Assembly: GCA_002347285.1 (NCBI GenBank)
Contig: DDXW01000031.1
Coordinates: 40,576-91,657, forward strand
DNA length: 51,082 nucleotides
Reading direction: 5' to 3'
From: Rhodocyclaceae bacterium UBA2250
GTDB lineage: Bacteria; Pseudomonadota; Gammaproteobacteria; Burkholderiales; Rhodocyclaceae
The position numbers and the translations under genes were made by a program. How positions within the stretch are numbered: position 1 is the stretch's first letter; each line of letters begins with the position of its first letter. Positions 25,951-34,844 of this stretch are shown piece by piece. The notes under the pieces were generated by a model. The model had not been told where the DNA came from and searched no databases. It was given only the letters and a program-made list of their open reading frames with translations.

Positions 25951-27399
25951 ATGACCGATCCCCACTTCCAGACCGCCGAGCAGCACCTGCTGGCGCCTTA
26001 CGAGCTGACCCCCGCGCAACTCTCGAACGTCTTTGGCGAGATGTTCGGCCACCGGCTCGACTATGCCGATCTCTATTTCCAGTTCGCCCGCTCCGAGGCC
26101 TGGAGCCTCGAGGAGGGCATCGTCAAGTCGGGCAGCTTCAACATCGAGCAGGGCGTCGGCGTGCGCGCGGTGAGCGGCGACAAGACCGCCTTCGCCTATT
26201 CCGACGAGATCAGCCTGCCGGCGCTGCTGAGCGCGGCCAGGGCGACGCGCGCGATCGCGGCGGCCGGCGCGAATGGCTCGCTGGGCGCGCTGCCACGGCT
26301 CGCCGGTCGCGGTGCGCCGGCGCTGTATGCGGGCACCGATCCGCTCGGCTCGCTGCCGGACGCGGCCAAGGTGAAGCTGCTCGAACGCCTCGAAAGCCTC
26401 GCGCGCGCCGCCGACCCCTGCGTCACGCAGGTGATGGCGCACATCGCCGGCAGCTGGGAGACGATCCTCGTCGCGCGCTCCGACGGGCGCCTGGCGGCGG
26501 ACGTGCGGCCGCTGGCGCGCGTCTCGGTCACCGTGATCATGGAAGAGAACGGCCGGCGCGAGCAGGGCTCGGCCGGCGGCGGCGGGCGCTTCGACTACGG
26601 CTACTTCACCGACGAGGTGCTGAAGGACTATGCCGAAAAGGCAGTGCATCAGGCGCGCGTCAATCTCGGCGCCGAACCGGCGCCGGCAGGCGAGATGACC
26701 GTCGTGCTCGGACCGGGCTGGCCCGGCATCCTGCTGCACGAGGCGATCGGCCACGGGCTGGAAGGGGATTTCAACCGCAAGGGCAGCTCGGCATTCTCCG
26801 GACGCATCGGCGAGCGGGTGGCCGCCAAGGGCGTCACCGTCGTCGACGACGGCAGCATCCCCGACCGGCGCGGCTCGCTGTCGATCGACGACGAGGGCGA
26901 GCCGACGCGGCGCACCGTGCTGATCGAGGACGGCATCCTCGCCGGCTACCTGCAGGACACGCTCAACGCGCGCCTGATGGGCGTGGCACCCACCGGCAAC
27001 GGGCGGCGCGAGTCCTTCGCGCATATGCCGCTGCCGCGCATGACCAACACCACGATGCTCGCCGGCGACCGCGACCCGCGGGAGATCATCGCCTCGGTGA
27101 AGAAGGGGCTGTACGCCGCCAACTTCGGCGGCGGCCAGGTCGACATCACCAGCGGCAAGTTCGTCTTCTCGGCCGCCGAGGCCTACCTGATCGAGGACGG
27201 AAAAATCACGCGGCCGGTGCGCGGCGCGACGCTGATCGGCAACGGCCCGGACGTGCTGAAGCGCGTCTCGATGATCGGCAACGACCTCGCGCTCGATCCG
27301 GGCGTCGGCACCTGCGGCAAGGAGGGGCAAAGCGTGCCGGTCGGCGTCGGCCAGCCGACGCTGCGCATCGACGGCATGACGGTCGGCGGCACCGGCTAG
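25951..27399 (+). CDS. tldD: Metalloprotease TldD
   Basis: 482 residues. With its partner TldE (PmbA) it forms a heterodimeric zinc protease that cuts unfolded peptides and matures microcin-type peptides or antitoxins. The HEAIGH metal motif is at residues 263-268, inside GILLHEAIGHGLEGDFNRKG, and the C-terminal region has NFGGGQVDITSGKFVFS and GNGPDVL as expected. tldE is not in this window. The gene follows the nitrilase by 13 nt and is separated from aroG by 49 nt that contain a dyad. Confidence 0.96.
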   Translation: MTDPHFQTAEQHLLAPYELTPAQLSNVFGEMFGHRLDYADLYFQFARSEAWSLEEGIVKSGSFNIEQGVGVRAVSGDKTAFAYSDEISLPALLSAARATRAIAAAGANGSLGALPRLAGRGAPALYAGTDPLGSLPDAAKVKLLERLESLARAADPCVTQVMAHIAGSWETILVARSDGRLAADVRPLARVSVTVIMEENGRREQGSAGGGGRFDYGYFTDEVLKDYAEKAVHQARVNLGAEPAPAGEMTVVLGPGWPGILLHEAIGHGLEGDFNRKGSSAFSGRIGERVAAKGVTVVDDGSIPDRRGSLSIDDEGEPTRRTVLIEDGILAGYLQDTLNARLMGVAPTGNGRRESFAHMPLPRMTNTTMLAGDRDPREIIASVKKGLYAANFGGGQVDITSGKFVFSAAEAYLIEDGKITRPVRGATLIGNGPDVLKRVSMIGNDLALDPGVGTCGKEGQSVPVGVGQPTLRIDGMTVGGTG

Positions 27400-27409
27400 G
27401 CTGCTGCAG

Positions 27410-27435
27410 TGCGGTAAAATCGCGCATTTTCCGCA
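27410..27435. promoter_or_regulatory. Dyad between tldD and aroG
   Basis: TGCGG, T, AAAAT (27410-27420), CGCGC spacer, then ATTTT, CCGCA (27426-27435): ten paired bases with one bulge, ending 13 nt before the aroG ATG. It may be an operator, a 5' UTR hairpin, or a weak terminator after tldD. Confidence 0.4.
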
Positions 27436-27448
27436 TCAGGCCACCATC

Positions 27449-28516
27449 ATGAAGCACATCGTCGACGACGTCCGCATCCGCGAGATCAAGGAACTCTCGC
27501 CGCCGGGCCATATCCTGCGCGAATATCCGGCCACCGAGGCGGCTGCGGCGACCACCTACGAGGCGCGCGCGGCGATCCACCGCATCCTGCACGGCGCCGA
27601 CGACCGCCTGCTGGTCGTGGTCGGCCCGTGCTCGATCCACGACCTCGATTCGGCGCTGGAGTACGCGCGCCGCCTCAAGGCCGAGCGCGACCGCCATGCG
27701 GACGACCTGCTGATCCTGATGCGCGTCTATTTCGAGAAGCCGCGCACCACCGTCGGCTGGAAGGGCCTGATCAACGATCCGCGCCTCGACGGCAGCTTCA
27801 GGATCAACGAAGGCCTGCGCGTCGCGCGCCGCCTGCTGTGGGAACTGACCGAGATGGGCCTGCCGTGCGCGACGGAGTTCCTCGACACCATCACGCCGCA
27901 ATACACCGCCGACCTGATCGCCTGGGGCGCGATCGGCGCGCGCACCACCGAATCGCAGGTGCATCGCGAACTGGCCTCGGGGCTGTCCTGCCCGGTCGGC
28001 TTCAAGAACGGCACCGACGGCAACATCCGCATCGCCGTCGATGCGATCCGCGCCGCGCAGGCGCCGCACCACTTCCTCTCGGTGACCAAGGCCGGCCATT
28101 CGGCGATCGTGTCGACCAACGGCAACGAGGACTGCCACGTCATCCTGCGCGGCGGCCAGCAGCCGAACTACGATCACGCGAGCATCGACGCGGCGTGCAC
28201 CGAGCTGGGCAAGGCCGGCCTCGCGGCGCGCGTGATGGTCGACTTCTCGCACGGCAACAGCCGCAAGGACTACAAGCGCCAGCTGGAGGTGTCGACCGAT
28301 GTCGCCGGCCAGCTCGCCGCCGGCGAGGACCGCATCTTCGGCGTGATGATCGAGTCGCACCTCAAGGAGGGCCGGCAGGACCTGCGGCCCGGGCTGGCGC
28401 TCGACCACGGCGTGTCGATCACCGATGCCTGTATCGGCTGGGAAGACACGGTGACCGTCCTCGACCAGTTGGCCGAGGCCGTCCGGCAACGCCGCGCCGC
28501 ACTCGCCACGCGCTGA
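27449..28516 (+). CDS. aroG: 3-deoxy-7-phosphoheptulonate (DAHP) synthase, class I
   Basis: First enzyme of the shikimate pathway, joining PEP and erythrose 4-phosphate. 355 residues, the AroF/G/H type. Clear motifs: LLVVVGPCSIHD, MRVYFEKPRTTVGWKGLINDP, ARRLLWELTEMGLPCATEFLD, GARTTESQVHRELASGLS, VGFKNGTDG, and the VMVDFSHGNS and GVMIESHL metal-ligand regions. Which aromatic amino acid inhibits it cannot be read from sequence with confidence. The ATG follows a dyad in the 5' UTR. The glycosyltransferase gene starts 5 nt after the stop. Confidence 0.96.
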   Translation: MKHIVDDVRIREIKELSPPGHILREYPATEAAAATTYEARAAIHRILHGADDRLLVVVGPCSIHDLDSALEYARRLKAERDRHADDLLILMRVYFEKPRTTVGWKGLINDPRLDGSFRINEGLRVARRLLWELTEMGLPCATEFLDTITPQYTADLIAWGAIGARTTESQVHRELASGLSCPVGFKNGTDGNIRIAVDAIRAAQAPHHFLSVTKAGHSAIVSTNGNEDCHVILRGGQQPNYDHASIDAACTELGKAGLAARVMVDFSHGNSRKDYKRQLEVSTDVAGQLAAGEDRIFGVMIESHLKEGRQDLRPGLALDHGVSITDACIGWEDTVTVLDQLAEAVRQRRAALATR

Positions 28517-28521
28517 CCGCC

Positions 28522-30045
28522 GTGCGCGTCTCGCCCGGCCGCCTGTTCTTCGCCGCCGCCGGGCTGACGCTCGTCTTCCGCTTCTGGCTCGCCGCAGCGC
28601 TGCCGGTCACCGGCGACGAAGCCTATTTCATCTGGTGGGGCAAAGTGCCCGACTGGGGCTTCTACGACCATCCGCCGCTGATCGGCTGGTGGCTTGCCGC
28701 GCTGCTCGCGGTGTCGGATGCGGAATGGTGGCTGCGGCTGCCGCAGGTCGTCCAGCCGCTGCTGCTGGCGCTGGCGGTGCGCTGGGCCTGGCCCGGGCTG
28801 TTTCCCGCCCAGGCCGACCGGCGCGACTGGATCGCGCTGCTGGTTCTGCTCGCGCCGGCGAATGTCTGGAACGTCTTCGTCACCACCGACACTGCGCTGG
28901 TGTATTGCGCCGTGCTGTCCGGCCTGGCCTGGCTGCGGGCGGTGCGGGACGACAGCCCGCGCTGGTATCTCGTCGCCGGCGTCTTTCTCGCCGGCGCGGT
29001 GCTGGCGAAGTATTTCGCCGCGCTGCTCGGCTTCGCCTATCTGATCGACGTCCTGCTGCGCCGCCGGCCGCGCGCCTTCGCCGGCCTGGCGATCGCCTAT
29101 GCCTGCTGCGTGCCGGCGCTCGGGCTGATGGCCTGGTGGAACAGCAGCCACTGCTGGGCGAACTACATGTTCAATTTCGTCAACCGTCACGGCCAGGGCA
29201 ATACCGGTCTCGGCTGGCAGACACCGCTGCTCTTCTTCGCCACGCTCGCCTACGTGCTGACGCCGCCGGTGCTGTGGCTGCTGTTCAGGCGCCGCCGCCC
29301 TGCCGGCGCCGAGTTTGCGCAGGCCGACCGCAGCCTCGCGGTGCTGGCGGCCGTGCCGCTGCTGCTGTTCGCCGTGCTGTCGTTGTTCAAGACGATCGGC
29401 CTGCACTGGGTGCTCTCCTTCGTGCCGTTCGTGCTGCTGCTGGCGGCACGGCGCATTTCGCCGGCGGCGCTGCCGAAGCTCGCCGCCTTCTTCCTCGGCT
29501 TCGCCGCGCTGCATCTGGCGGCGATCTTCGCCGTTTCGCGCCTGCCGCTGGAAACCTGGCGCTCGTTCGGTTTCCATCCCGGCACCGTGCTGACCTTCGA
29601 AAGCCGGGCGCTGGTCGAAAAGGCGGCGCCGGGCGATGCCCTGCTCGTTTCGGACGGCTACTCGAACGCGGTCACGCTCGGCTACAACCTGCGCCGCTAC
29701 GTGCCGGTGCTGGGGCCGGGCTCGGGCCATGCGCGTCACGACGACATCCTGACCGACTGGCGCCGGCACGACGGCGCGGACATCACCGTGCTGCGCAAGA
29801 CCGAGCCGGATGCCCGCGAACAGGCCGGGTACGCCAACTGGTTCCGTGCCGTCGCCACCGAGAGCTTCGAGCACCGCGGCGCGCGCTTCTGGGTGGTGCG
29901 CGGCCGGGGCTTCGACTACGCGGCCTACCGCGCGACCGTGCTGACCGAGGTCAAGCGGCGCTACTATGCGCTGCCGCCGTGGCTGCCGCAGCGCGGCTGC
30001 TATTTCTGCGAACGCTATTTCTCCGAAGAGACATGCACCCGCTGA
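28522..30045 (+). CDS. GT-C membrane glycosyltransferase (GT39/ArnT-like)
   Basis: 507 residues from a GTG start 5 nt after aroG. The catalytic-loop GDEAYFIWWG near residue 31 with DHPPLIGWW is the PMT/ArnT signature, and about ten to twelve membrane helices follow. The C-terminal part (after about residue 350) is a soluble domain with GYSNAVTLGYNLR. Such enzymes move a sugar from a polyprenyl-phosphate donor to lipid, glycan or protein. A DPPR-synthase-like prenyltransferase overlaps its end by 13 nt, so the two may form one pathway. Acceptor and sugar are unknown. One exact 15-mer repeat copy lies inside (29302). Confidence 0.82.
   Translation: MRVSPGRLFFAAAGLTLVFRFWLAAALPVTGDEAYFIWWGKVPDWGFYDHPPLIGWWLAALLAVSDAEWWLRLPQVVQPLLLALAVRWAWPGLFPAQADRRDWIALLVLLAPANVWNVFVTTDTALVYCAVLSGLAWLRAVRDDSPRWYLVAGVFLAGAVLAKYFAALLGFAYLIDVLLRRRPRAFAGLAIAYACCVPALGLMAWWNSSHCWANYMFNFVNRHGQGNTGLGWQTPLLFFATLAYVLTPPVLWLLFRRRRPAGAEFAQADRSLAVLAAVPLLLFAVLSLFKTIGLHWVLSFVPFVLLLAARRISPAALPKLAAFFLGFAALHLAAIFAVSRLPLETWRSFGFHPGTVLTFESRALVEKAAPGDALLVSDGYSNAVTLGYNLRRYVPVLGPGSGHARHDDILTDWRRHDGADITVLRKTEPDAREQAGYANWFRAVATESFEHRGARFWVVRGRGFDYAAYRATVLTEVKRRYYALPPWLPQRGCYFCERYFSEETCTR
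29302..29316 (+). repeat. Dispersed 15-mer, copy 3
   Basis: Exact GCCGGCGCCGAGTTT inside the glycosyltransferase gene, encoding AGAEF in a loop. Confidence 0.5.
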
Positions 30046-30929
30046 TCCGGCTCCTGCGTCCCCACCAGTGGCTGAAGAACGGCTTCGTGCTGGTCGGCCT
30101 GCTGTTCGGCCATGTGTGGGAGCGCAGCGATGCGCCCGGCCTGTTCCTGCAGGCGCTGGCGGCGTTCATCGCCTTCTGCCTGATCTCGTCGGCCGTCTAT
30201 GTGATCAACGACCTGATCGACCGCGAGCGGGACCGCCACCATCCGGACAAGCGCCACCGGCCGCTCGCCAGCGGCCGGACCAGCGCGCGCGCGGCGATCG
30301 CCCTGGCCGCCATCTGCCTGACGCTCGGCTTCGGCCTGGTCGGCGGCCTGTTCGCCGGCCTCGGCCTGCCCGCGTCGCGGGCGCCGTGGCTGTTCGTCGC
30401 CTACGTGCTGCTCAACCTCGGCTACAGCCTCGGCCTCAAGCACGTGGTGATCCTCGACGTCTTCCTGATCGCCGCCGGTTTCATGCTGCGCATCCTCGCC
30501 GGCACGGTCGGCATCGGCATCGCGCCGTCGCACTGGCTGCTGCTGTGCGGCCTGATGCTGACGCTGTTCCTCGGCTTCGCCAAGCGCCGCGCCGAACTGG
30601 GCGCGCTGGCGCACGACGGCCGGCATCACCGGCGCGTGCTCGACCAGTACACCGCGCCGATGCTCGACCAGTTCATCACGCTGTCGGCGGCCGCGACGGT
30701 GATCGCCTACAGCCTCTATACCATCAGCGAGGAGACCATCGCGCTGCACGGCACGCCCTGGCTGATCGCCACCGTGCCCTGCGTCGCCTACGGCCTGCTG
30801 CGCTACCTGCAGCGCCTGCACCTCGGCCGCGGCGGCGGCGATCCGGCGCGCGACCTGCTGACCGACCCGCACCTGCTGGCGGCCTTTTCCCTGTGGCTGG
30901 GGCTGGTCATCTGGCTGTTGTTCCGATAG
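30033..30929 (+). CDS. UbiA-family prenyltransferase, decaprenyl-phosphate phosphoribosyltransferase-like
   Basis: 298 residues, about eight or nine membrane helices. The Asp-rich motif NDLIDRERDRHHPDKRHRPL (residues 59-78) begins NDxxDxxxD, and RPLASG follows, a pattern characteristic of the DPPR synthase branch (mycobacterial Rv3806c relatives) rather than of UbiA proper. The second Asp region is LDQYTAPMLDQF. Such enzymes attach phosphoribose from PRPP to polyprenyl phosphate. The oxidoreductases DprE1/E2 that normally follow are not in this window. Its ATG is 13 nt inside the glycosyltransferase gene, so the two are probably functionally linked. Confidence 0.8.
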   Translation: MHPLIRLLRPHQWLKNGFVLVGLLFGHVWERSDAPGLFLQALAAFIAFCLISSAVYVINDLIDRERDRHHPDKRHRPLASGRTSARAAIALAAICLTLGFGLVGGLFAGLGLPASRAPWLFVAYVLLNLGYSLGLKHVVILDVFLIAAGFMLRILAGTVGIGIAPSHWLLLCGLMLTLFLGFAKRRAELGALAHDGRHHRRVLDQYTAPMLDQFITLSAAATVIAYSLYTISEETIALHGTPWLIATVPCVAYGLLRYLQRLHLGRGGGDPARDLLTDPHLLAAFSLWLGLVIWLLFR

Positions 30930-30961
30930 CATATCCGGACAACATTCCGTAATATCGCGCC

Positions 30962-31501
30962 ATGAACCAGACCAGCACGCCCGACAAGTTTGCCGCCTTC
31001 GAGCCGCTCGGCGACGCGGGCGCCTATGTCGATCGCATCCACGCCATCATCGAGCGCATCCGCCTGTTCGAGGATTTCGAGCGGGGCGAGATCGAGAAGC
31101 TGGCGCGCTACATGCGCTGCTACCGCGTCGCTGCCGGCACGGAGATCATCCGCGAGGGCGACGCCGGCGACTTCATGGTGCTGCTGATCGAGGGCGAGAT
31201 CGAGATCGTCAAGCGCGATGCGCGCGGCCTGCCGCAGCGCATGGGCGTCGACGGGCCGGGCAAGACGCTCGGCGAGATGTCGCTGATCGACGGCGAACCC
31301 CGCTTCGCCAGCTGCGTGTCCCTGGAGCCGGCGCTGTTCGCGGTGCTCGACCGCGCCGCGCTGACCCGCCTGGTGGCCGAGGATGCGAAGCTCGGCGTCA
31401 AGCTCCTGATGGAACTGCTGATGCTGCTCAACCAGCGCCTGCGCACCCTCAGCGGGGAACTGCTGAAGTGCCTCGACAATCAGAAGCTGCGCATCCGCTG
31501 A
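30962..31501 (+). CDS. Stand-alone cyclic nucleotide-binding domain protein
   Basis: 179 residues. The cNMP-binding beta-roll spans about residues 35-150, with AAGTEIIREGDAGDFMVLL and GEIEIVKRD, and a phosphate-cassette-like GEMSLIDGEPRFASC near residues 105-120, which has the Glu and Arg expected. There is no helix-turn-helix after the roll, so this is not a Crp-type transcription factor; the short C-terminal helix could bind a partner. It follows the prenyltransferase by 32 nt and is convergent with the cobalamin adenosyltransferase gene, 6 nt apart. Partner unknown. Confidence 0.8.
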   Translation: MNQTSTPDKFAAFEPLGDAGAYVDRIHAIIERIRLFEDFERGEIEKLARYMRCYRVAAGTEIIREGDAGDFMVLLIEGEIEIVKRDARGLPQRMGVDGPGKTLGEMSLIDGEPRFASCVSLEPALFAVLDRAALTRLVAEDAKLGVKLLMELLMLLNQRLRTLSGELLKCLDNQKLRIR

Positions 31502-31507
31502 AGCGGA

Positions 31508-32059
31508 TCACGCATTCACCCCCTTCTGCCACAGCACGTCGCCGCGGCCGGCATGCCGGTTGAGCCAGCGCGCCAGCACGAACAGCAGGTCCGACAGGCG
31601 GTTCAGATACTGGCGCGCGGCGTCCGAGGCCGCTTCATTGTGGGCGAGCGCCACCACGGCGCGTTCGGCGCGGCGGCAGACGGTGCGCGCCTGGTGGGTG
31701 AGCGCCGCGGCGCGCGTGCCGCCGGGCAGGATGAATTCCTTGAGCGGCTCGAGATCGGCGTTGTAGCGGTCGATGGCGGCCTCGAGCCGGCCGGGCTGGC
31801 TGTCCTTGAGGAAGGTGCCGCCCGGCACCGACAGCTCGCCGCCGAGGTCGAACAAATCGTGCTGCACGCCGGTGAGCAGCGCGCGTTCCTCGTCGGGCAA
31901 CTCTTCGCAGAGCAGCACGCCGAGCAGCGCGTTCAGTTCGTCGACGTCGCCGAGCGCGGCGACGCGCGGCGCGTCCTTGCCGACGCGCGAGCCGTCGCCG
32001 AGGCCGGTGGTGCCGGCGTCGCCGGTGCGCGTGTAGATTTTCGAGAGTCGGTAGCCCAT
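31508..32059 (-). CDS. ATP:cob(I)alamin adenosyltransferase (PduO type)
   Basis: Makes adenosylcobalamin from cob(I)alamin and ATP. 183 residues with the PduO ATP-binding N-terminus IYTRTGDAGTTGLGDGSRVGKD, DVDELNALLGV, and the RRAERAVVAL and YLNRLSDLLFVLARWLN segments. The length and motifs fit PduO rather than CobA or EutT. It is convergent with the cNMP-binding gene and 72 nt downstream of the SulP-Usp stop; no other cobalamin gene is near, so it may serve methylmalonyl-CoA mutase, ribonucleotide reductase or a similar enzyme elsewhere. Confidence 0.93.
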   Translation of the reverse strand: MGYRLSKIYTRTGDAGTTGLGDGSRVGKDAPRVAALGDVDELNALLGVLLCEELPDEERALLTGVQHDLFDLGGELSVPGGTFLKDSQPGRLEAAIDRYNADLEPLKEFILPGGTRAAALTHQARTVCRRAERAVVALAHNEAASDAARQYLNRLSDLLFVLARWLNRHAGRGDVLWQKGVNA

Positions 32060-32131
32060 GTCGTGAAACTCGGCGGTGGCGAAGCGGCGTAGTGTATGCG
32101 AAGCCGGCCGTTCAGGACGAAGGCGGCTCGC

Positions 32132-34762
32132 CTAGGCCTGCTTGTTCACGGCGGCGACGAGCTGGTCCGGCTCCGGCGGGCGCTTGACCACCAGCACCGA
32201 GCAGGCGAGGCTGCCGACGACGCGGTCGGTGAGCTGGCCGGCGAGCTGGCGGGCCAGTCCCTTGCGCTGGTCGTTGCCGACCACCACGAGGTCGGCGCCG
32301 GTTTCCTGCGCCGTCTCGATGATGGCCTGCTCCGCCGGCCTGGCGACGACCCTGCCTTCGCAGACGACGCCCTCGACCCTGAGCAGGCCGACTTTCTCGG
32401 CGACGTCCTCTTCGGCCTTGGCGCGCTCGGCTTCGCCGGTCGCGGCGGCCAGCACGGTGACCGGCAGCCGGGTCGCCTTGGCGATCTGCAGGGTGACTTC
32501 GGCGATGGTGTCGCTGATCGGCGCGCCGTCGGTGGCCATCAGGATGCGCCGCCGCCAGGGCTGTGCCTGCCAGTTCGCGACGAGCACGTGGCAGGGCGAG
32601 CCGACGATGATCTGCTGGGCGTTGTCGCCGACGAGCTTTTCCTTCATGTCGCCGCGCGGCGGGCGGCGGCCGATGATCAGGATGCTGCTGTCGGCCGCCT
32701 TCGCCGCGGCGACCACCTGCTCGATGGGCTGCTTGCCGTAGCGCACCGCGGTTTCGCAGGCGACCCCGGCCTGCGCCGCCTTGCGCTCGGCCTGCGCCAG
32801 GCGCGCGCGCGCGGTCTCGTCATCCGCCGCCGATTCGACGCAGGTCATCAGGTCGAGCGTGACGCCGAAGTCGCGCGCCAGCGCGATGGCGATGTCCTCG
32901 GGGGCATGGCTGAATTCGCTGCCGTCGGTGGCGAACAGCAGGCGCTGGCGGCGCAGGCCGTCGGGCAGGATGCCGCGGTTGCATTCCTTGAAGATGCGCG
33001 TCTTGCAGGTGCGGCAGATCTCGGGGTTGAGCGTCCAGTAAAGCGCGCTGGTGACGTCGGTCATCACCGGGAAGAAGGCGCCCGCGCCGATCTCGTCCGT
33101 GTAGCCGCCCTGGCGCAGCATGCGCATGTTGGTCTGGTTGAGCCGGTAGAAGTAGAGGCCGCCGCCCAGGCGCCGCCGCCGGCGCGCCTCCTGCGCCAGC
33201 ACCTCGGCGCCGGCGATGTCGATGTAGGAGAGGCCGGAGCAGGTGAGCAGCACCGACTTCTGCTGCGGATTCTCTTCGTCGATCTGCTGCAGCGCCTGCT
33301 GCACGTAGCTCGCCGCGCCGAAATAGAGCGAGCCGGTCATGCGCAGGACGCGCAGCTGGGGGCATTCGGGGCGCCCCTGGGCGCGCACGAAATGGTAGGC
33401 GCCTTCCTCGGGCGCGGGCACCACCGGGATGATTTCCGGCTTCGAGGTGCGGTAGAGGAACATCAGCAGCGACAGGAAGACGCCGAGGAAGATGCCGGCC
33501 TCGAGGTTGATCAGCGTGCCGACCAGCGTGGCGAAGAGAATCGCCGACTCGGCCTTGCTGGTATGCCAGATGTGCCCGATGTGGTGAAAGTCGATCAGCC
33601 CCCAGGCGACCAGGAACAGGATGCCGGCCATCGCCGCGTTGGGCAGGTAGGCGGCGAGCGGGGCGACGACGAGCAGGACGATGACGAGGGCGATCGAGGC
33701 GAACACCGAGGCGAGCGGCGTCTTCGCGCCGGCCTCGAAATTGACGCCGCTGCGGTTGAACGAGCCGGAGGAGGCGTAGGCCGAGAAGAAGCTGCCGACG
33801 ATATTCGACAGCCCCTGGCCGACGAACTCCTGGTTGCCGTCGATGCGCTGTTCGGAGCGCACGGCGATGGCGCGCGAGATCGACACCGCCTCGGTGAGCG
33901 CCAGCATGGTGATCACCAGCGCCGGGCCGATGGTGGCCTTGAGCGCCGCCAGCGAAAAGTCGGGCAGCGACAGCGGCGGCAGGCCGGCGGGCAGGGCGCC
34001 GACCGTGACGATGCCGGTCGTCGCGGCGCCCTCCAGAAGCACCAGTCCTTCGGCGAACAGGCTGCCGACGATCATCGCGGCGATCATGTAGGGAATCTTC
34101 TTGAAGTACTTCTTGGTGAGGATGCCGGCGGCGAGCGTCACCGCGCTGACCGCGAGCACCCACGGGTTGATGGCGAAGAACTGCACCCAGAGCTGGTGCA
34201 GGATCTCGTAGAACGGCGTGCCGCGCGGGATGGCGATGCCGAAGAAGTTCTTCACCTGGCTGGCGGCGATCAGGATCGCCGCGCCGGCGGTGAAGCCGAT
34301 CACCACGGTGTGCGAAATGAAATTGACCAGCGCGCCCATGCGCGCCAAGCCGAGGATCAGCTGGAACACGCCGACCAGGAAGGTCAGCGTGAGCACCAGC
34401 TGGATGTACTGGGCCGAGCCGGGCTCGGCCGTGTGCGACAGCGCCGCGAACACCGCGATCGAGATCGCCGTGGTCGGACCGGAGACGAGATGCCAGGAGG
34501 ATCCCCACAGCGCGCCGATCACCGCCGGGATCATCGCGGCGTACAGGCCGTATTGCGGCGGCAGCCCGGCGATCGTGGCGAAGGCGACGCCCTGCGGCAG
34601 CACGATGAGGGCGCCGGTGATGCCGGCGAGCAGGTCGTCGCGCAGGCTGCGGCGCGTGACCATTGGCCACCAGAGCAGGAAGGGAAAGAACTTGCCGAGG
34701 GGACCCGCAGGCATTTTCATTGGCGGGGTGGTTTCGCTGGGAGCGGGCGTGGTGAGAGCCAT
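32132..34762 (-). CDS. SulP anion transporter fused to STAS and two universal-stress (Usp) domains
   Basis: 876 residues. A SulP membrane domain (about 20-440, about 12-14 helices; PQGVAFATIAGLPPQYGLYA near 55-75) is followed by a STAS domain (about 465-575), a short Cys segment CRTCKTRIFKEC (Cys583, 586, 594), then Usp domains at about 605-730 (FATDGSEFS, GRRPPRG, GSPCHVLV) and 737-860 (LMATDGAPIS, VVVGNDQRKG, GSLACSVLVV). SulP proteins move sulfate, bicarbonate or other anions; the cargo here is unknown. A TGCTAAT element is 6 nt upstream of ATG 34762. If it is a -10, translation probably starts at Met 34720 or 34714 instead. Confidence 0.88.
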   Translation of the reverse strand: MALTTPAPSETTPPMKMPAGPLGKFFPFLLWWPMVTRRSLRDDLLAGITGALIVLPQGVAFATIAGLPPQYGLYAAMIPAVIGALWGSSWHLVSGPTTAISIAVFAALSHTAEPGSAQYIQLVLTLTFLVGVFQLILGLARMGALVNFISHTVVIGFTAGAAILIAASQVKNFFGIAIPRGTPFYEILHQLWVQFFAINPWVLAVSAVTLAAGILTKKYFKKIPYMIAAMIVGSLFAEGLVLLEGAATTGIVTVGALPAGLPPLSLPDFSLAALKATIGPALVITMLALTEAVSISRAIAVRSEQRIDGNQEFVGQGLSNIVGSFFSAYASSGSFNRSGVNFEAGAKTPLASVFASIALVIVLLVVAPLAAYLPNAAMAGILFLVAWGLIDFHHIGHIWHTSKAESAILFATLVGTLINLEAGIFLGVFLSLLMFLYRTSKPEIIPVVPAPEEGAYHFVRAQGRPECPQLRVLRMTGSLYFGAASYVQQALQQIDEENPQQKSVLLTCSGLSYIDIAGAEVLAQEARRRRRLGGGLYFYRLNQTNMRMLRQGGYTDEIGAGAFFPVMTDVTSALYWTLNPEICRTCKTRIFKECNRGILPDGLRRQRLLFATDGSEFSHAPEDIAIALARDFGVTLDLMTCVESAADDETARARLAQAERKAAQAGVACETAVRYGKQPIEQVVAAAKAADSSILIIGRRPPRGDMKEKLVGDNAQQIIVGSPCHVLVANWQAQPWRRRILMATDGAPISDTIAEVTLQIAKATRLPVTVLAAATGEAERAKAEEDVAEKVGLLRVEGVVCEGRVVARPAEQAIIETAQETGADLVVVGNDQRKGLARQLAGQLTDRVVGSLACSVLVVKRPPEPDQLVAAVNKQA

Positions 34763-34764
34763 GA

Positions 34765-34774
34765 ATATTAGCAG
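34765..34774 (-). promoter_or_regulatory. CTGCTAATAT element upstream of the SulP-Usp gene
   Basis: Read on the minus strand this is CTGCTAATAT, the same ten bases as at 36910-36919 before the second SulP gene. It fits an extended -10 (TGnTAATAT); if so, transcription would begin near 34758. Confidence 0.5.
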
Positions 34775-34844
34775 AGACGTATATTTGGCTTGGCCGGAAC
34801 CAGCCTGACCGTCCGATGCTAGCTGCCGGAGGGTGAAGGGACCG

